DNA of 64,000 bases, from assembly GCA_016719295.1 (NCBI GenBank), contig JADKAF010000001.1:2480001-2544000 (forward strand), in the 5' to 3' direction. Made by a program: the position numbers and the translations under genes. This stretch comes from Planctomycetota bacterium. GTDB taxonomy: Bacteria > Planctomycetota > UBA1135 > JADKAF01. Of the stretch, positions 41,471 to 50,423 are shown one piece after another. The notes beneath the pieces were generated by a model, which was given only the letters and a program-made list of their open reading frames with translations, searched no databases and was not told the DNA's origin. Within the stretch, counting starts at the first letter, position 1; every line of letters begins with the position of its first letter.

Positions 41471-43593
41471 GCGGAGCGCGCCTCCGCGGCGCGCTCCTCT
41501 GGACCGCGCTGCTCCTCCTCGCGCATCTCGCCGCCCTCGTCCCCCTCGCGCGACAAACGCCGATCACCGTCGATGAGCCGGTGCTCTTCGGCGGCGGCCG
41601 CGTGATCCTGAACGAGGGCTGGGACGATCCCTACACGCGCTTCCAGGGGCCGCTGCCGCTCTACGCGAACCAGCTCTTCGCACGCGATCGCAGCCTCTCC
41701 GAGCTCGGTCAGGACACGATCGCGCACGGGCGCTACGGCTTGCTGGTCTTCGCGGTTCTCGGTGGTCTGGTGCTCGCGCTCTGGGCGCGCGAGGCCTTCG
41801 GTCCCGCGGCGCAGATCCTCGTCCTGTGCGCTTGGGCGCCGCAGCCCCTGCTGCTCGGCTACGGCGCGTTGCTCGCCGTCGATGTCGCGTACACCGCGTG
41901 CTTGCTGCTGGCGCTCTATCTCCTCTGGCGCTGGATGTGCCGCCCCAGCGCCCCGCGCTTGGTGCTCGCCGGCGCGAGCTTCGGCGTCGCGTGCGCGACC
42001 AAGTATCTCGCGCTGCTCTGCGCGCCCATCGTCGCGCTCGCGGTGCTGCTCCGGCTGGCGCGCCTGCAGGACGGCGCGGGAGAGACGCTGCGAAAGCGCG
42101 GCGCGCGGGCGCTGCTCGCTCTCGGAGCCTACGCGCTCTGCGCTCTGCTCGCGCTGCACGCGGCCTACGGCTTCCGCCCGGGCTGCGCTCCGCGCGACGC
42201 GGAGGTTTACCGGAGCGCGACCGTGCGCACCTGGATCGAGCGCCCGATCGCGGGTCATGCGCTGGCCCTGCTGCCGCGGCCGTTCCTGGAGGGCGTCGAT
42301 TACCAGTTCTTCGTCTCGCGCGACGAGCACCAGGTCTACCTGCGCGGACGCTACGCCGTGGGCCATCCGAGCTACTACCTCGCGGCCCTCGCCACCAAGA
42401 CGCCCGAGACCGTCGCTGCGCTGCTGCTGGCGGCCGTCGCGTGCGCTCTCGCACGCCGTCGCTCGGGCTGCCCGGTCGATGCGAACGCGCGCCGCGCCCT
42501 CTGGCTCGCGGGCGCGACCATCGGGTTCGCGCTGCTCTATCTCTCGCTCTTCAATCGCGTGCAGGTCGGTATCCGCTACGTGCTCCCTTTGGTACCGCTC
42601 GCCTGCTTCCTCGGCGCCTCCGCGGTGCGCGGCGAGCTCCGCCGCGGCCCGGCTCTGGCCTCCGCGCTCCTGCTGCTCGTCGGCACCGCGGAGAGCCTCT
42701 CGCGCTGGCCGCATCTCCTCTCCTACTTCAATCGCAGCTCCGGCGGCCCGGCCGCGGGCTGGCGCTGGTTCCAGGACTCGAACATCGACTGGGCCGAGAA
42801 CCAGCAGCGCGGCCCGCAGCTCCTCGCGGAGCGCCACGGCTCGAGCTTCCAGATCCTCGGCGCCGGCGACGGCCCGCGCTTCGGGCGCGTCGCGATCCAC
42901 GCGTTCCAGCTCGGCGCGCGCGACCCTCGCGACGCCTCGCGCGCGTACACCTGGCTCGCGCTCTTCGAGCCCATCGACCACGTCGGCGCCGCTTGGCTGC
43001 TCTTCCAGGTCGAGCGCGAGCGCTTCGAACGCGCCGCGCGCGAGTCGAGCGATCCGCGGCGCCTGCGCGACTACGCAGCAGCGCTCACCGGCGCCGGGCA
43101 GCTCGAAGAGGCCAAGATCGTGCTCGGCGAGCTGCGCGGCCAGCTCGACCTGGCCGATGTCGCGGCGTTCTCGCACCTCGTCTTCCAGGTGGAGGACCGC
43201 GCCAGCCTCCCGACGCGAGAGCGCGCGCTCCTCGACGCGCAGTCCTGGGCCCAGCTCGGGCGCCTCGATCGCGTGCAGGAGATCCTCGATGCGCCCGAGC
43301 TCGGCGGCCTCCCGGAGGTGAAGCGCGAGGTGATCCTGGCCTTGGTGGGACAAGGCCGGCGGCGCGAGGCGATCGAGCGCCTGGAGCAGAGCGAGGACCT
43401 CCACGCCGACGAGCTCTGCGTCGTGCTACTCTTCCATCTCTACAGCGAAGTCGCGCGCTTCGCCGATGCCGTTCGTTGGATCGAGCCCCGCCTGAGCTCG
43501 CTCTCGCCGGCCCTGCGGGAGCAGGTGGAGCGGAAGCTGGTCGAGCAGCGCGAGCTCCGCGACGTCTCCGAACGCTACCACCGCCTCCGATGA
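41467..43593 (+). CDS. Integral membrane GT-C glycosyltransferase (GT39/ArnT-like)
   Basis: 708 aa from a GTG overlapping the previous stop. About ten transmembrane helices occupy the first 420 residues. The first periplasmic loop carries the acidic pair typical of GT-C enzymes (QTPITVDEPVLFGG). These enzymes use polyprenyl-phosphate sugars to glycosylate proteins or lipids outside the membrane. The C-terminal 280 residues are soluble and helical, with a TPR-like Ala/Leu/Glu pattern (EEAKIVLGELRGQLDLADVA; GRRREAIERLEQSEDL). The GT2 polyprenyl-phosphate sugar synthase-like gene overlaps it downstream as ATGA and would supply the donor. Confidence 0.82.
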   Translation: MSGARLRGALLWTALLLLAHLAALVPLARQTPITVDEPVLFGGGRVILNEGWDDPYTRFQGPLPLYANQLFARDRSLSELGQDTIAHGRYGLLVFAVLGGLVLALWAREAFGPAAQILVLCAWAPQPLLLGYGALLAVDVAYTACLLLALYLLWRWMCRPSAPRLVLAGASFGVACATKYLALLCAPIVALAVLLRLARLQDGAGETLRKRGARALLALGAYALCALLALHAAYGFRPGCAPRDAEVYRSATVRTWIERPIAGHALALLPRPFLEGVDYQFFVSRDEHQVYLRGRYAVGHPSYYLAALATKTPETVAALLLAAVACALARRRSGCPVDANARRALWLAGATIGFALLYLSLFNRVQVGIRYVLPLVPLACFLGASAVRGELRRGPALASALLLLVGTAESLSRWPHLLSYFNRSSGGPAAGWRWFQDSNIDWAENQQRGPQLLAERHGSSFQILGAGDGPRFGRVAIHAFQLGARDPRDASRAYTWLALFEPIDHVGAAWLLFQVERERFERAARESSDPRRLRDYAAALTGAGQLEEAKIVLGELRGQLDLADVAAFSHLVFQVEDRASLPTRERALLDAQSWAQLGRLDRVQEILDAPELGGLPEVKREVILALVGQGRRREAIERLEQSEDLHADELCVVLLFHLYSEVARFADAVRWIEPRLSSLSPALREQVERKLVEQRELRDVSERYHRLR

Positions 43594-44408
43594 ACTCCGC
43601 CCCCAGCGAACCGCAGGACCCCCGAGAGGCCGTCGAGCCGGGTCGCGCGACGCCGATCCCCCCCGGCCGGCCGCGGACCATCGTCGTGATGCCGGCCTAC
43701 AACGCGGCGCGCACGCTGGAGGCCACCTACAAGCGCATCCCGCCCGGCGCCTGCGACGCGGTCGTGCTCGTCGACGACAAGAGCCGCGACGAGACCCCCG
43801 AGGTCGCCGAGAAGCTGAACCTAGACGTCATCCGCCACCGCCACAATCGCGGCTACGGCGGCAACCAGAAGACCTGCTACACGCGCGCGCTCGAGCTCGG
43901 CGCCGAGATCGTGGTGATGGTGCACCCGGACAACCAGTACGACCCGAGCATCATCCCGGACCTGGTCGAGCCCATCGCCGCCGGCCGCGCGAAGTGGGTG
44001 ATGGCCTCGCGCTTCCTCGGCGATCCGCTCGCGGGTGGGATGCCGCGCTACAAGTTCTATTTCAATCGCTTCCTGACCTGGATGCAGAACCTGGCGCTGG
44101 GTGTGAAGCTCAGCGAGTACCACACCGGCTATCGCGCGTTCCACCGCGACGCGCTGCTCGCGGTGAACTTCGAGGCGAACTCCGAGGGCTTCGTCTTCGA
44201 CAACGAGATCATCGTGCAGATGCTGCTCGCGAAGATGCCGTGCGAGGAGGTTCCGGTGCGCACGCACTACGCCACCGACTCGAGCTCGGTCGGCTTCGGC
44301 ACGAGCTTGGTCTACGGCTTCGGCTGTCTGCGCGTGACGCTGCAGTATTACCTGCATCGCTGGGGCCTGATCCGCTTGAAGCGCTTCCCTCAGCGCGCGA
44401 GCTCGTGA
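43590..44408 (+). CDS. GT2 glycosyltransferase, polyprenyl-phosphate sugar synthase-like
   Basis: 272 aa. GT-A fold of the DPM1/DPG-synthase type: TIVVMPAYNAARTLEATYKR, VLVDDKSRDETPEVAEKL, NRGYGGNQKTCYTRALELGA, the metal-binding loop VMVHPDNQYDPSIIPD, and EYHTGYRAFHRDALLAV. It has no C-terminal transmembrane domain. Such enzymes typically move a hexose from a nucleotide sugar to polyprenyl phosphate at the cytoplasmic face. The ATGA overlap with the GT-C gene strongly suggests it makes that enzyme's donor; this is inference from context. Confidence 0.9.
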   Translation: MNSAPSEPQDPREAVEPGRATPIPPGRPRTIVVMPAYNAARTLEATYKRIPPGACDAVVLVDDKSRDETPEVAEKLNLDVIRHRHNRGYGGNQKTCYTRALELGAEIVVMVHPDNQYDPSIIPDLVEPIAAGRAKWVMASRFLGDPLAGGMPRYKFYFNRFLTWMQNLALGVKLSEYHTGYRAFHRDALLAVNFEANSEGFVFDNEIIVQMLLAKMPCEEVPVRTHYATDSSSVGFGTSLVYGFGCLRVTLQYYLHRWGLIRLKRFPQRASS

Positions 44409-44409
44409 G

Positions 44410-45396
44410 TTGAGCGCCGACGCTTCCTTGGCCTCCGCGATCGACACCGGAGCGCCGCGCTGCTGCTCGACTCCCGCCCCCGAGCTCGCCTTCCGAGAGG
44501 CGAGCGGCCCTGCGGCTCGCTGGCCGCTCGTGCGCTGCCAGCGCTGTTCCCTCGTCTACGTGCGCGATCCGCGCAGCATCGAGGAGCTCGACGAGGCGCA
44601 GCAGAACGCCTACGGTGCACCCACGCAGCGCTTCGGCGCGCTGCTCGAGAGCGCCGTGCGCGCGTTCCGCGCCGCACGCGCTCGTCTCGTGCAACGACTC
44701 GTCCCGCGCGGCGCGCGCGTCCTCGACGTCGGCTGCGGCCGCGGCCTCTTCCTGCGCCTCCTGCGCGAGCGCGGCTACGTCGTGCGCGGCACCGAGCTCT
44801 CGGAGGCGACGCGCCGGAACGCCTATCCCGATGTCCCGATCGACGCCGGCGAGCTCACGCGCGCGAGCTATCCCGCGGGCTCCTTCGACCTGATCTCGAT
44901 CTGGCACGTGCTCGAGCACGTGCGCGATCCGCACGCGACCCTCGACGCCGCGCATCAGGCCCTCGCGCCGAGCGGCGTCCTGCTCCTCGCCGTGCCGAAC
45001 TTCGCCTCCTGGCAAGCGCGCTTCGGCGGCGAGCGCTGGTTCCACCTCGATCTACCGCGGCATCTCTGGCAGCTCACGCCGACGACGCTGCGCGCGCTGC
45101 TCGAGCAGCACGGCTTCCGCGTGGAGCGCCTGCGCACGGGCCAGTGGGAGATGGATCCCTTCGGCTGGGTGCAAACCGCGCTGAACCGCGCGGGCTTCCG
45201 ACCCAACGCCTTCTACGACACGCTGCGCTCCAATCCCGCCGACAAGGCCGATCTCTCGCTCCCCTATCGTTTGCTGCAGCTCGCCCTCTTCCCGCTGCTG
45301 TTAGGTCCAGCCTTCGCTCTCGCCCTCCTCGCGCGCTGCACCGGCCGAGCAGGCACCGTGATCGCCGTCGCACGCAAGATCCAGCCGGCGAACTGA
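44410..45396 (+). CDS. Class I SAM-dependent methyltransferase with zinc-ribbon-like N-terminus
   Basis: 328 aa from a TTG start one base after the GT2 stop. The N-terminus has a Cys pair region (RCCSTPAP and VRCQRCSLVYV), as in methyltransferases of O-antigen and lipid pathways. SAM-binding motif I is RVLDVGCGRGLFLRLLRERG; motif II region FDLISIWHVLEHVRDPHATL; then GVLLLAVPNFASWQARFGG and WFHLDLPRHLWQ. The last 40 residues are hydrophobic (LLQLALFPLLLGPAFALALL) and may anchor it to the membrane. It is the last gene of the GT-C/GT2 operon and may methylate a glycan or lipid carrier. Confidence 0.85.
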   Translation: MSADASLASAIDTGAPRCCSTPAPELAFREASGPAARWPLVRCQRCSLVYVRDPRSIEELDEAQQNAYGAPTQRFGALLESAVRAFRAARARLVQRLVPRGARVLDVGCGRGLFLRLLRERGYVVRGTELSEATRRNAYPDVPIDAGELTRASYPAGSFDLISIWHVLEHVRDPHATLDAAHQALAPSGVLLLAVPNFASWQARFGGERWFHLDLPRHLWQLTPTTLRALLEQHGFRVERLRTGQWEMDPFGWVQTALNRAGFRPNAFYDTLRSNPADKADLSLPYRLLQLALFPLLLGPAFALALLARCTGRAGTVIAVARKIQPAN

Positions 45397-45405
45397 CCGA
45401 CCAAC

Positions 45406-45486
45406 GAAACCGAACGTACGGTGCCAGAGCAATTTTCTCCGGTTACTAACCGGAGGGAATTGCTCTGGCACCGTACGTTCGGTTTC
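45406..45486. repeat. 81-nt near-perfect palindrome
   Basis: Two perfectly complementary 29-nt arms (45406-45434 and 45458-45486) enclose TT/GG and a second perfect 9-nt inverted repeat (45437-45445 with 45447-45455) around one base. In RNA the two T/G positions would also pair, so it can form one uninterrupted hairpin of about 39 pairs. It fills the gap between a methyltransferase stop and the ribosome-binding site of the next gene. It is A/T-richer at its centre than the surrounding DNA. It could act as a terminator for the upstream operon, a 5'-leader element, or a mobile miniature element. Confidence 0.9.
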
Positions 45487-45498
45487 ATGGGAGGAACC

Positions 45499-46458
45499 AT
45501 GCGCTCGCTGCTCCACGTTTATCGCTCCGCCGCGCTCTCGCTCGGCGTCGCCGGTCTTGTCCTCGCGGTTCCGCTGCTGCAGGACGAGGAGGATCCGTTG
45601 GCTCGCGCGCGTGCGCTCGCCGAGCGCGGCGAGAACGAAGCTGCTGCGGCGCTGCTGCGCGCGGCGATGACAAGCGTGGATCCCGCGGCACCGAGCACGG
45701 CGCCTTGGATCGCGGAGCTGGAGCGCCTTGATCCGTCCCATCGCGCGACGAGCGAGGCACGTCGCGCGGGTGCCACAGCCCTGCTCGAGCTCGCCAAGGC
45801 TGATCGCGACGCGGGCTGGAAGCGCGTGGCGGGTGAGATGGAAGCACTGGCGCACGCCCTCGATCCCGTGCAGGTTCGAGCGCAGCTCGGCGCGGCGATC
45901 GCGGACGTTTCCGACCCCGACGAGCTCGAAGCGTACTTCGGCGAGCCCGATCTCCTGCCGAGCGACGCGCAGTTCGAACTCGCGGACGGCGAGCTGCGCT
46001 TGAAGCCTGGTTCGAACACGCTGGTGCAGTGCATCGGCGAACGAACGCCCGCGCGGTTCCTGCTCCGCGCCGAACTCCACCATCACGGCGAGCTCGCGTT
46101 GTTCGGGCTCGATTTCGATTTCCGCAACATCGGGACCCACTTGCGCGCCGAGGTCGTGCTGCGCGACGGCCGGATCGAGCCCCGCCTCTCCGGCAGCGGC
46201 CGGGGGAATCCGAGTCAGGTGGCCTCAGGACCAGCGTCGACCTGGTCGAGCACGAGCGGAGTGTGGATCCCGATCGAGCTGCGCTTTGATGGCGAGAAGG
46301 CAACCCTGAGCGCAGGCATGGATGCCAGCGCGGTCGAACTCCGTGTTCCACCGCGCGAAGGAGCCGGTCGACTGGCCTTCTTCGTGCGGGAAGGGCGCGT
46401 GGGTCGCGCGACGCGTCTGCGTGCGTTGCGCGTGACGGCGCTGGAGGATGTCCGATGA
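45499..46458 (+). CDS. Secreted or membrane-anchored protein, paralogue of next gene
   Basis: 319 aa from the ATG at 45499, with GGGAGGA 4 bases upstream; a longer frame reads into the palindrome and is rejected. N-terminal hydrophobic segment (AALSLGVAGLVLAVPLL) acts as signal peptide or anchor. A helical segment of about 130 residues follows (ARALAERGENEAAAALLRAA). The C-terminal 190 residues are beta-rich, resembling a concanavalin/LamG or DUF1080-like sandwich (FLLRAELHHHGELALFGLDF; WIPIELRFDGEKATLSAGMD). The layout matches that of the overlapping downstream gene. Role unknown; binding of glycan is possible. Confidence 0.65.
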   Translation: MRSLLHVYRSAALSLGVAGLVLAVPLLQDEEDPLARARALAERGENEAAAALLRAAMTSVDPAAPSTAPWIAELERLDPSHRATSEARRAGATALLELAKADRDAGWKRVAGEMEALAHALDPVQVRAQLGAAIADVSDPDELEAYFGEPDLLPSDAQFELADGELRLKPGSNTLVQCIGERTPARFLLRAELHHHGELALFGLDFDFRNIGTHLRAEVVLRDGRIEPRLSGSGRGNPSQVASGPASTWSSTSGVWIPIELRFDGEKATLSAGMDASAVELRVPPREGAGRLAFFVREGRVGRATRLRALRVTALEDVR

Positions 46459-47486
46459 GCACGAGCTTCCGCTTCATCACAGCCTGCGGAGCGCTCGCGT
46501 CTCTCGCCGCGATGGCGAGCCCTCAGGAGGCGCTCGTCACCGCGGGTGTGGAACGCGCAAAGGTCGCCCTCGAGCGGAACGACAGCGAAGCTGCCTCGCA
46601 GGAGCTACGGAGCCTCGATGCCGCGATCGAAGCTGTGCCTTCTTCGCCGCGCCGGACGACGTTGCGGAACCAAGTTCAAGCGCTGGCAAAGCGCGCTGAT
46701 CCGCGCTACGCAGCGCGCGCGAAAGCCCTCGATACCGCGGCGAAGGCGCTGGTCAAGGCCGCGAAGACCTACGCCTCGAAGCGCTGGCATCGCACGGCGT
46801 TGGAACTCGCCGAACTCGCTGCGCGACTCGCGCCCCAACACGCCGCGGCGGCTCGCGACGAAGCGCGGCTGGCAGCGCAGAGCGCTCCCGCAGCGCCTGC
46901 TTCGGATCTGGCGGCCTTCTTCGCCAAGTCATCCCAACCCTACAAGTACGAAGGTCGCTGGACACTCCAAGGCAACGAGATCCACTCGCCGGAGCATCTC
47001 GATCCGCTGCCGACGATGCTGCTCAGCTCTCACTTGATCGAGGAACGCGATTTCTTCATCGAAGTCGAGGCGCGGACGGAGGGCCAGCCCGGGGAGTTCG
47101 CGCTCGCCTTCGGTTGGCGGGGATCCTTGGAGCTCGCGCTGCTCGAGCTCTTCTATCTGGAACGTACGCCTCAGAATCCGTTGGGCCTGTCCGAGCAGCG
47201 CTTCCTGCTCCATCTCGCGAACGGCGAGTACCAGACCTTGGCAACACGCTATCCATCCGTGACACCGCGCGAGCGGCGCGGTTGGGTGAAGCTACGCGTC
47301 GAGGTACGCGGCCCGCAGCTACGCGGCATCGTCGGCGGCTTCAGCGTCTTGGAGGCGGAGTTCGCGGATCGACCGCTCATGGGACGCTTTGGGCTCTTCG
47401 TATCCTCGGCGTCCGCGTGGAAGGGCGTCACGCGCTTCCGGAATCTGCGCTGGGGCCCGCTCGAGGAGCCCGCGGCGAAGCGCTGA
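46455..47486 (+). CDS. Secreted protein with helical N-terminus and beta-sandwich C-terminus
   Basis: 343 aa. The start ATG overlaps the previous stop as ATGA. The signal peptide is FRFITACGALASLAAMASPQ. Residues about 25-150 are Ala-rich helices (AKVALERNDSEAASQELRSL). The C-terminal part reads like a LamG or DUF1080-type fold: YKYEGRWTLQGNEIHSPEHL, DFFIEVEARTEGQPGEFALA, VKLRVEVRGPQLRGIVGGFS, and LMGRFGLFVSSASAWKGVTR. These blocks follow the order seen in carbohydrate-binding beta-sandwich domains. Its tail overlaps the convergent methyltransferase gene by 59 bases. Function not known. Confidence 0.68.
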   Translation: MSTSFRFITACGALASLAAMASPQEALVTAGVERAKVALERNDSEAASQELRSLDAAIEAVPSSPRRTTLRNQVQALAKRADPRYAARAKALDTAAKALVKAAKTYASKRWHRTALELAELAARLAPQHAAAARDEARLAAQSAPAAPASDLAAFFAKSSQPYKYEGRWTLQGNEIHSPEHLDPLPTMLLSSHLIEERDFFIEVEARTEGQPGEFALAFGWRGSLELALLELFYLERTPQNPLGLSEQRFLLHLANGEYQTLATRYPSVTPRERRGWVKLRVEVRGPQLRGIVGGFSVLEAEFADRPLMGRFGLFVSSASAWKGVTRFRNLRWGPLEEPAAKR

Positions 47487-48309
47487 GCGCGCGCTCGTCG
47501 TCGTCGCGCGCGAGCACCAGCGCGAGCGTGCGCGTCTCCTCCGCGACGGGAGCCTCGTCGCGGAAGTCGGCGCAGGTCTCGACCACGGCGAGGCCCGCAT
47601 CGCGCGCCGCCGCCAGCAGCGCCGCGGGCGGCAACGGTCGAATGCGCACGCGCGTCGCGACCTTCCAGAGCTCGCGCCCATCCGTATCGCGCAGCACATA
47701 GAAGCGCTCGATCTCGTTCCGCCCCGGCTCGATCTCGACGCGCACGATCTTCGAGCGCTCGAGCCGCGTGCCATCCGGGAGCTCGCGCTCGTAGTCGCGG
47801 ACGAGCACCTCGGCTCCCGGTCGCGCGAGCTCCTCGCGCGGTACGAAGACATCGAGTAGGAAGCGTCCGCCCGGCCTGAGCCGTTCGCGCACGGCGCGCA
47901 GCAGCTCTTCTGACGCGCCGGGCTCGGCCAGATAGGTGAGCGCCGAATAGGCGCAGATCACGCGCTCGAAGCTCGCGCGGAGCGGGAGCGCGCGCAGATC
48001 GCCGCGCAGCAGATACACGCGCTCCTCGAGCCCGAGCGCGCGTGCTCGACGCCGGGCCTCCTGCAGCATCCCGCTCGATCGATCGAGCCCGACGACGCGC
48101 TGGCCGTGCTGCGCGAGAGCGAAGCCGATCCGCCCGGTGCCGCAGGCCAGCTCGAGGATCGGCGTCGCGACTCCCGCACAGCGCGCGCGATAGAACGCGA
48201 CATCGCCGGCCGGAGCCGAGCGCGCCATGTCGTGCTCGTAGAGCGCGGCGATCGCATCGTAGCTCGCCTCGGCGAGCCGCGCCGCCTCGGGGACCCGCGG
48301 CGCGCTCAT
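47428..48309 (-). CDS. Class I SAM-dependent methyltransferase
   Basis: 293 aa from the ATG at 48309, overlapping the GT2-GT4 fusion stop as ATGA. SAM-binding motif ILELACGTGRIGFALAQHGQ, acidic loop VVGLDRSSGMLQEARRRA, then YLLRGDLRALPLRASFERVI, and GGRFLLDVFVPREEL. The second half is beta-rich (WKVATRVRIRPLPPAALLAA). The last 20 residues are low-complexity and overlap the convergent secreted-protein gene, so the native C-terminus may be slightly different from homologues. It is the last gene of the radical SAM/GT fusion operon and may modify the glycan made there. Confidence 0.85.
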   Translation of the reverse strand: MSAPRVPEAARLAEASYDAIAALYEHDMARSAPAGDVAFYRARCAGVATPILELACGTGRIGFALAQHGQRVVGLDRSSGMLQEARRRARALGLEERVYLLRGDLRALPLRASFERVICAYSALTYLAEPGASEELLRAVRERLRPGGRFLLDVFVPREELARPGAEVLVRDYERELPDGTRLERSKIVRVEIEPGRNEIERFYVLRDTDGRELWKVATRVRIRPLPPAALLAAARDAGLAVVETCADFRDEAPVAEETRTLALVLARDDDERALSASPRAPRAGPSADSGSA

Positions 48310-50423
48310 CGCTGCGCCTCGATCAGCGAGCGCCACACGCGCGCCTGCTCCTGGACGGCATGCTGCCAGGTGAACGGCTGCAGCCGCTCGGCATCGGGCC
48401 GCTCCAGCGCTCGGCGGCGCTCGACGTCGAGGAGCAGCTCCTCGATCAAGGGAGCGAAGTCCTCGATGCGCGGCGCCGTGAGCAGGCCGGCGAATCCCGC
48501 CTGCCCGAAGCCTCTCGCTCCCTCTTCGGTGGAGATGCAGACGCGCCCCGCGGCGAGCGACTCGATCAGCTTCACGCTCGAGCCGCGGATCGAGAGCTGC
48601 GGATTCAACGTGAGCGCGCTTCTCTCGAGCCAAGGCGCGACGTCCTCGACGTAGTCGTGCACCGCGACGCCCGGCTGCGCGAAGCAGCTCTCGCGCGAGG
48701 CGAGCTCGCGCGCGCCGACGCCGCCCAGCAGATCGATCGCGATCCCGGGGAAACGCGCGCGCAGGCGCGGATGGACGTGCTCGAGGTAGAGGCGGATGCC
48801 CTCCAGGTTCGGCGGATAGCGGAACGGCCCGAGGAAGAGCAGCCGCGGCTCTGCGGGGGACGGCGAGTACCGGAAGCGCGCGCCGTCGATGCCGTTCCGC
48901 ACGAGCGCCGTTCTCGGATGATCGAGCAGCGCGAGGTCCTCTTCGGAGCAGGCGAACGCGACTTCATGCTGGAGGATGCGCTCGCGCTCGTAGCGATCCG
49001 CCGCGCTCGTCCCGCCGACGCCGTCGAAGAGCACGTCGTGCAAGCTGATCGCCCACGGCACGCCGCACGCCCCGAGCTGCCGGCGCAGGTCGGCGAGCTC
49101 GACGAACTCGACCTGCACGAGATCCGCCCGCCGCACCGCGATCAAGCGCCGGAGCTCCTCCGCCAGCGCGGCGTGGCTGTGATTGCGCACGCGCGCGATG
49201 CGGTCGCCGAGCTCGTCGGCCTGCTCGCGGCGCCCGCTGACGAGGTGCACGGAGGCGAAGTCCTCGAGGTAGGGTCGCGCGCGCTCACCGTAAAGCTCCA
49301 TCTCGTCGGAGAGCAGCGTGAGATCGAACTCCGCGGCGAGCCCGCGCAGCAGGTGGCGCAAGCGCACGGCACCCCCGTGCGCGGGAGGGAAGAGCGCGTA
49401 CGGCGAGACCACGATCACGCGCGGCCGCTCCCCGCGCGACGCGAGCGGGCGCGGCAGGTAGGCGCGTCGCACGAAGCGCGAAGGCGCATCAGGGAAGGGA
49501 TCGCGCGCGGCGCGCCACGCGCGGCGCAGCGCCTCGAGCGGAGGCTCGGAGGGCGAAGCCGCTGCGGAGAGCTCGGAGGCCGCCGGCACCACGGAGAAGT
49601 TCCGAGCGAGGAAGCGCGCTTGGTTCCGCCGCGCGATCGCTTCGATCGCCTCCGGCGTGTAGAGCCGCAAGGCGCTCTGCCGATGCCGATGATGCGCGCG
49701 CGAGGCGGGAGCGAAGAGCACCTCGAGCCCTTGGCGCCACGCGCGCACCCCCCACTCCGCGTCCTCGAAGTAGAACGGCCGATAGACACGCGCGGCCCGC
49801 GCGTAGCGCCGCAGCGTCGGGCCGTGGAAGAGCGAGGAGCCCCCGCCCGCGTAGAGGTGCGTGCGCGCCCAGCCCGACGCCGCATCGCTCGCTTCCGGCT
49901 CGCAGTCCCACACCTCGACGCGCGGCCCATCGACGTGCAGATCGGTCCAGCCGGTCTCCTCGCGACGCCGCGTCGGATCGGCGAAGAAGATCTGCGAGGC
50001 GACCGCGAAGACGGAGCCCGAGCGCCAGCGCAGCACCTCGCGCAGCGCCTCCTCCTCGAGACGCATGTCGCTGTTCAGCAGATAGACGGCGCGATGCCGG
50101 ACGCGGCGCAGCCCGCGCTCGACGGCCTCGAGGAAGTCGAGCCCGCGCGCGACGTGGAGCCAGCGCACCGCGGGGTGCGAGCGCGCGAGCTCGGCATAGG
50201 CCGAGCGAGGCGCCGCGCTGGCGACGACGAGCACTTCTCCGGGCTCTTCGCAGCGCGCGAGCGCGCGCTCCGCGGCCTGCAGCGTCTCGCCGAGGAACGC
50301 GAGCCCACCGCGCTCGGGCACGAGCACGGAGACGCCGCGCCCCCAGCGCAGCGGTGCGTGCGACGCGCGGCGCGGCAAGCGCGCAACCAGCGAGCGTGCG
50401 AGCTCCAGCGCGCGCGCGCTCAC
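48306..50423 (-). CDS. Two-domain GT2-GT4 glycosyltransferase fusion
   Basis: 705 aa from a GTG overlapping the radical SAM stop as GTGA. Residues about 25-300 are a GT2-type domain: VSVLVPERGGLAFLGETLQA, the VYLLNSDMRLEEEALREVL donor/metal region (SDM in place of DxD), and YRPFYFEDAEWGVRAWRQG with the ED catalytic pair. After a short linker, residues about 330-705 are a GT4-type GT-B domain: SPYALFPPAHGGAVRLRHLL, LVQVEFVELADLRRQLG, RLLFLGPFRYPPNLEGIRLY, and donor motif SVKLIESLAAGRVCISTEEG. One polypeptide would thus add two successive sugars. The neighbours (radical SAM and methyltransferase) suggest a modified surface glycan. Confidence 0.88.
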   Translation of the reverse strand: MSARALELARSLVARLPRRASHAPLRWGRGVSVLVPERGGLAFLGETLQAAERALARCEEPGEVLVVASAAPRSAYAELARSHPAVRWLHVARGLDFLEAVERGLRRVRHRAVYLLNSDMRLEEEALREVLRWRSGSVFAVASQIFFADPTRRREETGWTDLHVDGPRVEVWDCEPEASDAASGWARTHLYAGGGSSLFHGPTLRRYARAARVYRPFYFEDAEWGVRAWRQGLEVLFAPASRAHHRHRQSALRLYTPEAIEAIARRNQARFLARNFSVVPAASELSAAASPSEPPLEALRRAWRAARDPFPDAPSRFVRRAYLPRPLASRGERPRVIVVSPYALFPPAHGGAVRLRHLLRGLAAEFDLTLLSDEMELYGERARPYLEDFASVHLVSGRREQADELGDRIARVRNHSHAALAEELRRLIAVRRADLVQVEFVELADLRRQLGACGVPWAISLHDVLFDGVGGTSAADRYERERILQHEVAFACSEEDLALLDHPRTALVRNGIDGARFRYSPSPAEPRLLFLGPFRYPPNLEGIRLYLEHVHPRLRARFPGIAIDLLGGVGARELASRESCFAQPGVAVHDYVEDVAPWLERSALTLNPQLSIRGSSVKLIESLAAGRVCISTEEGARGFGQAGFAGLLTAPRIEDFAPLIEELLLDVERRRALERPDAERLQPFTWQHAVQEQARVWRSLIEAQR

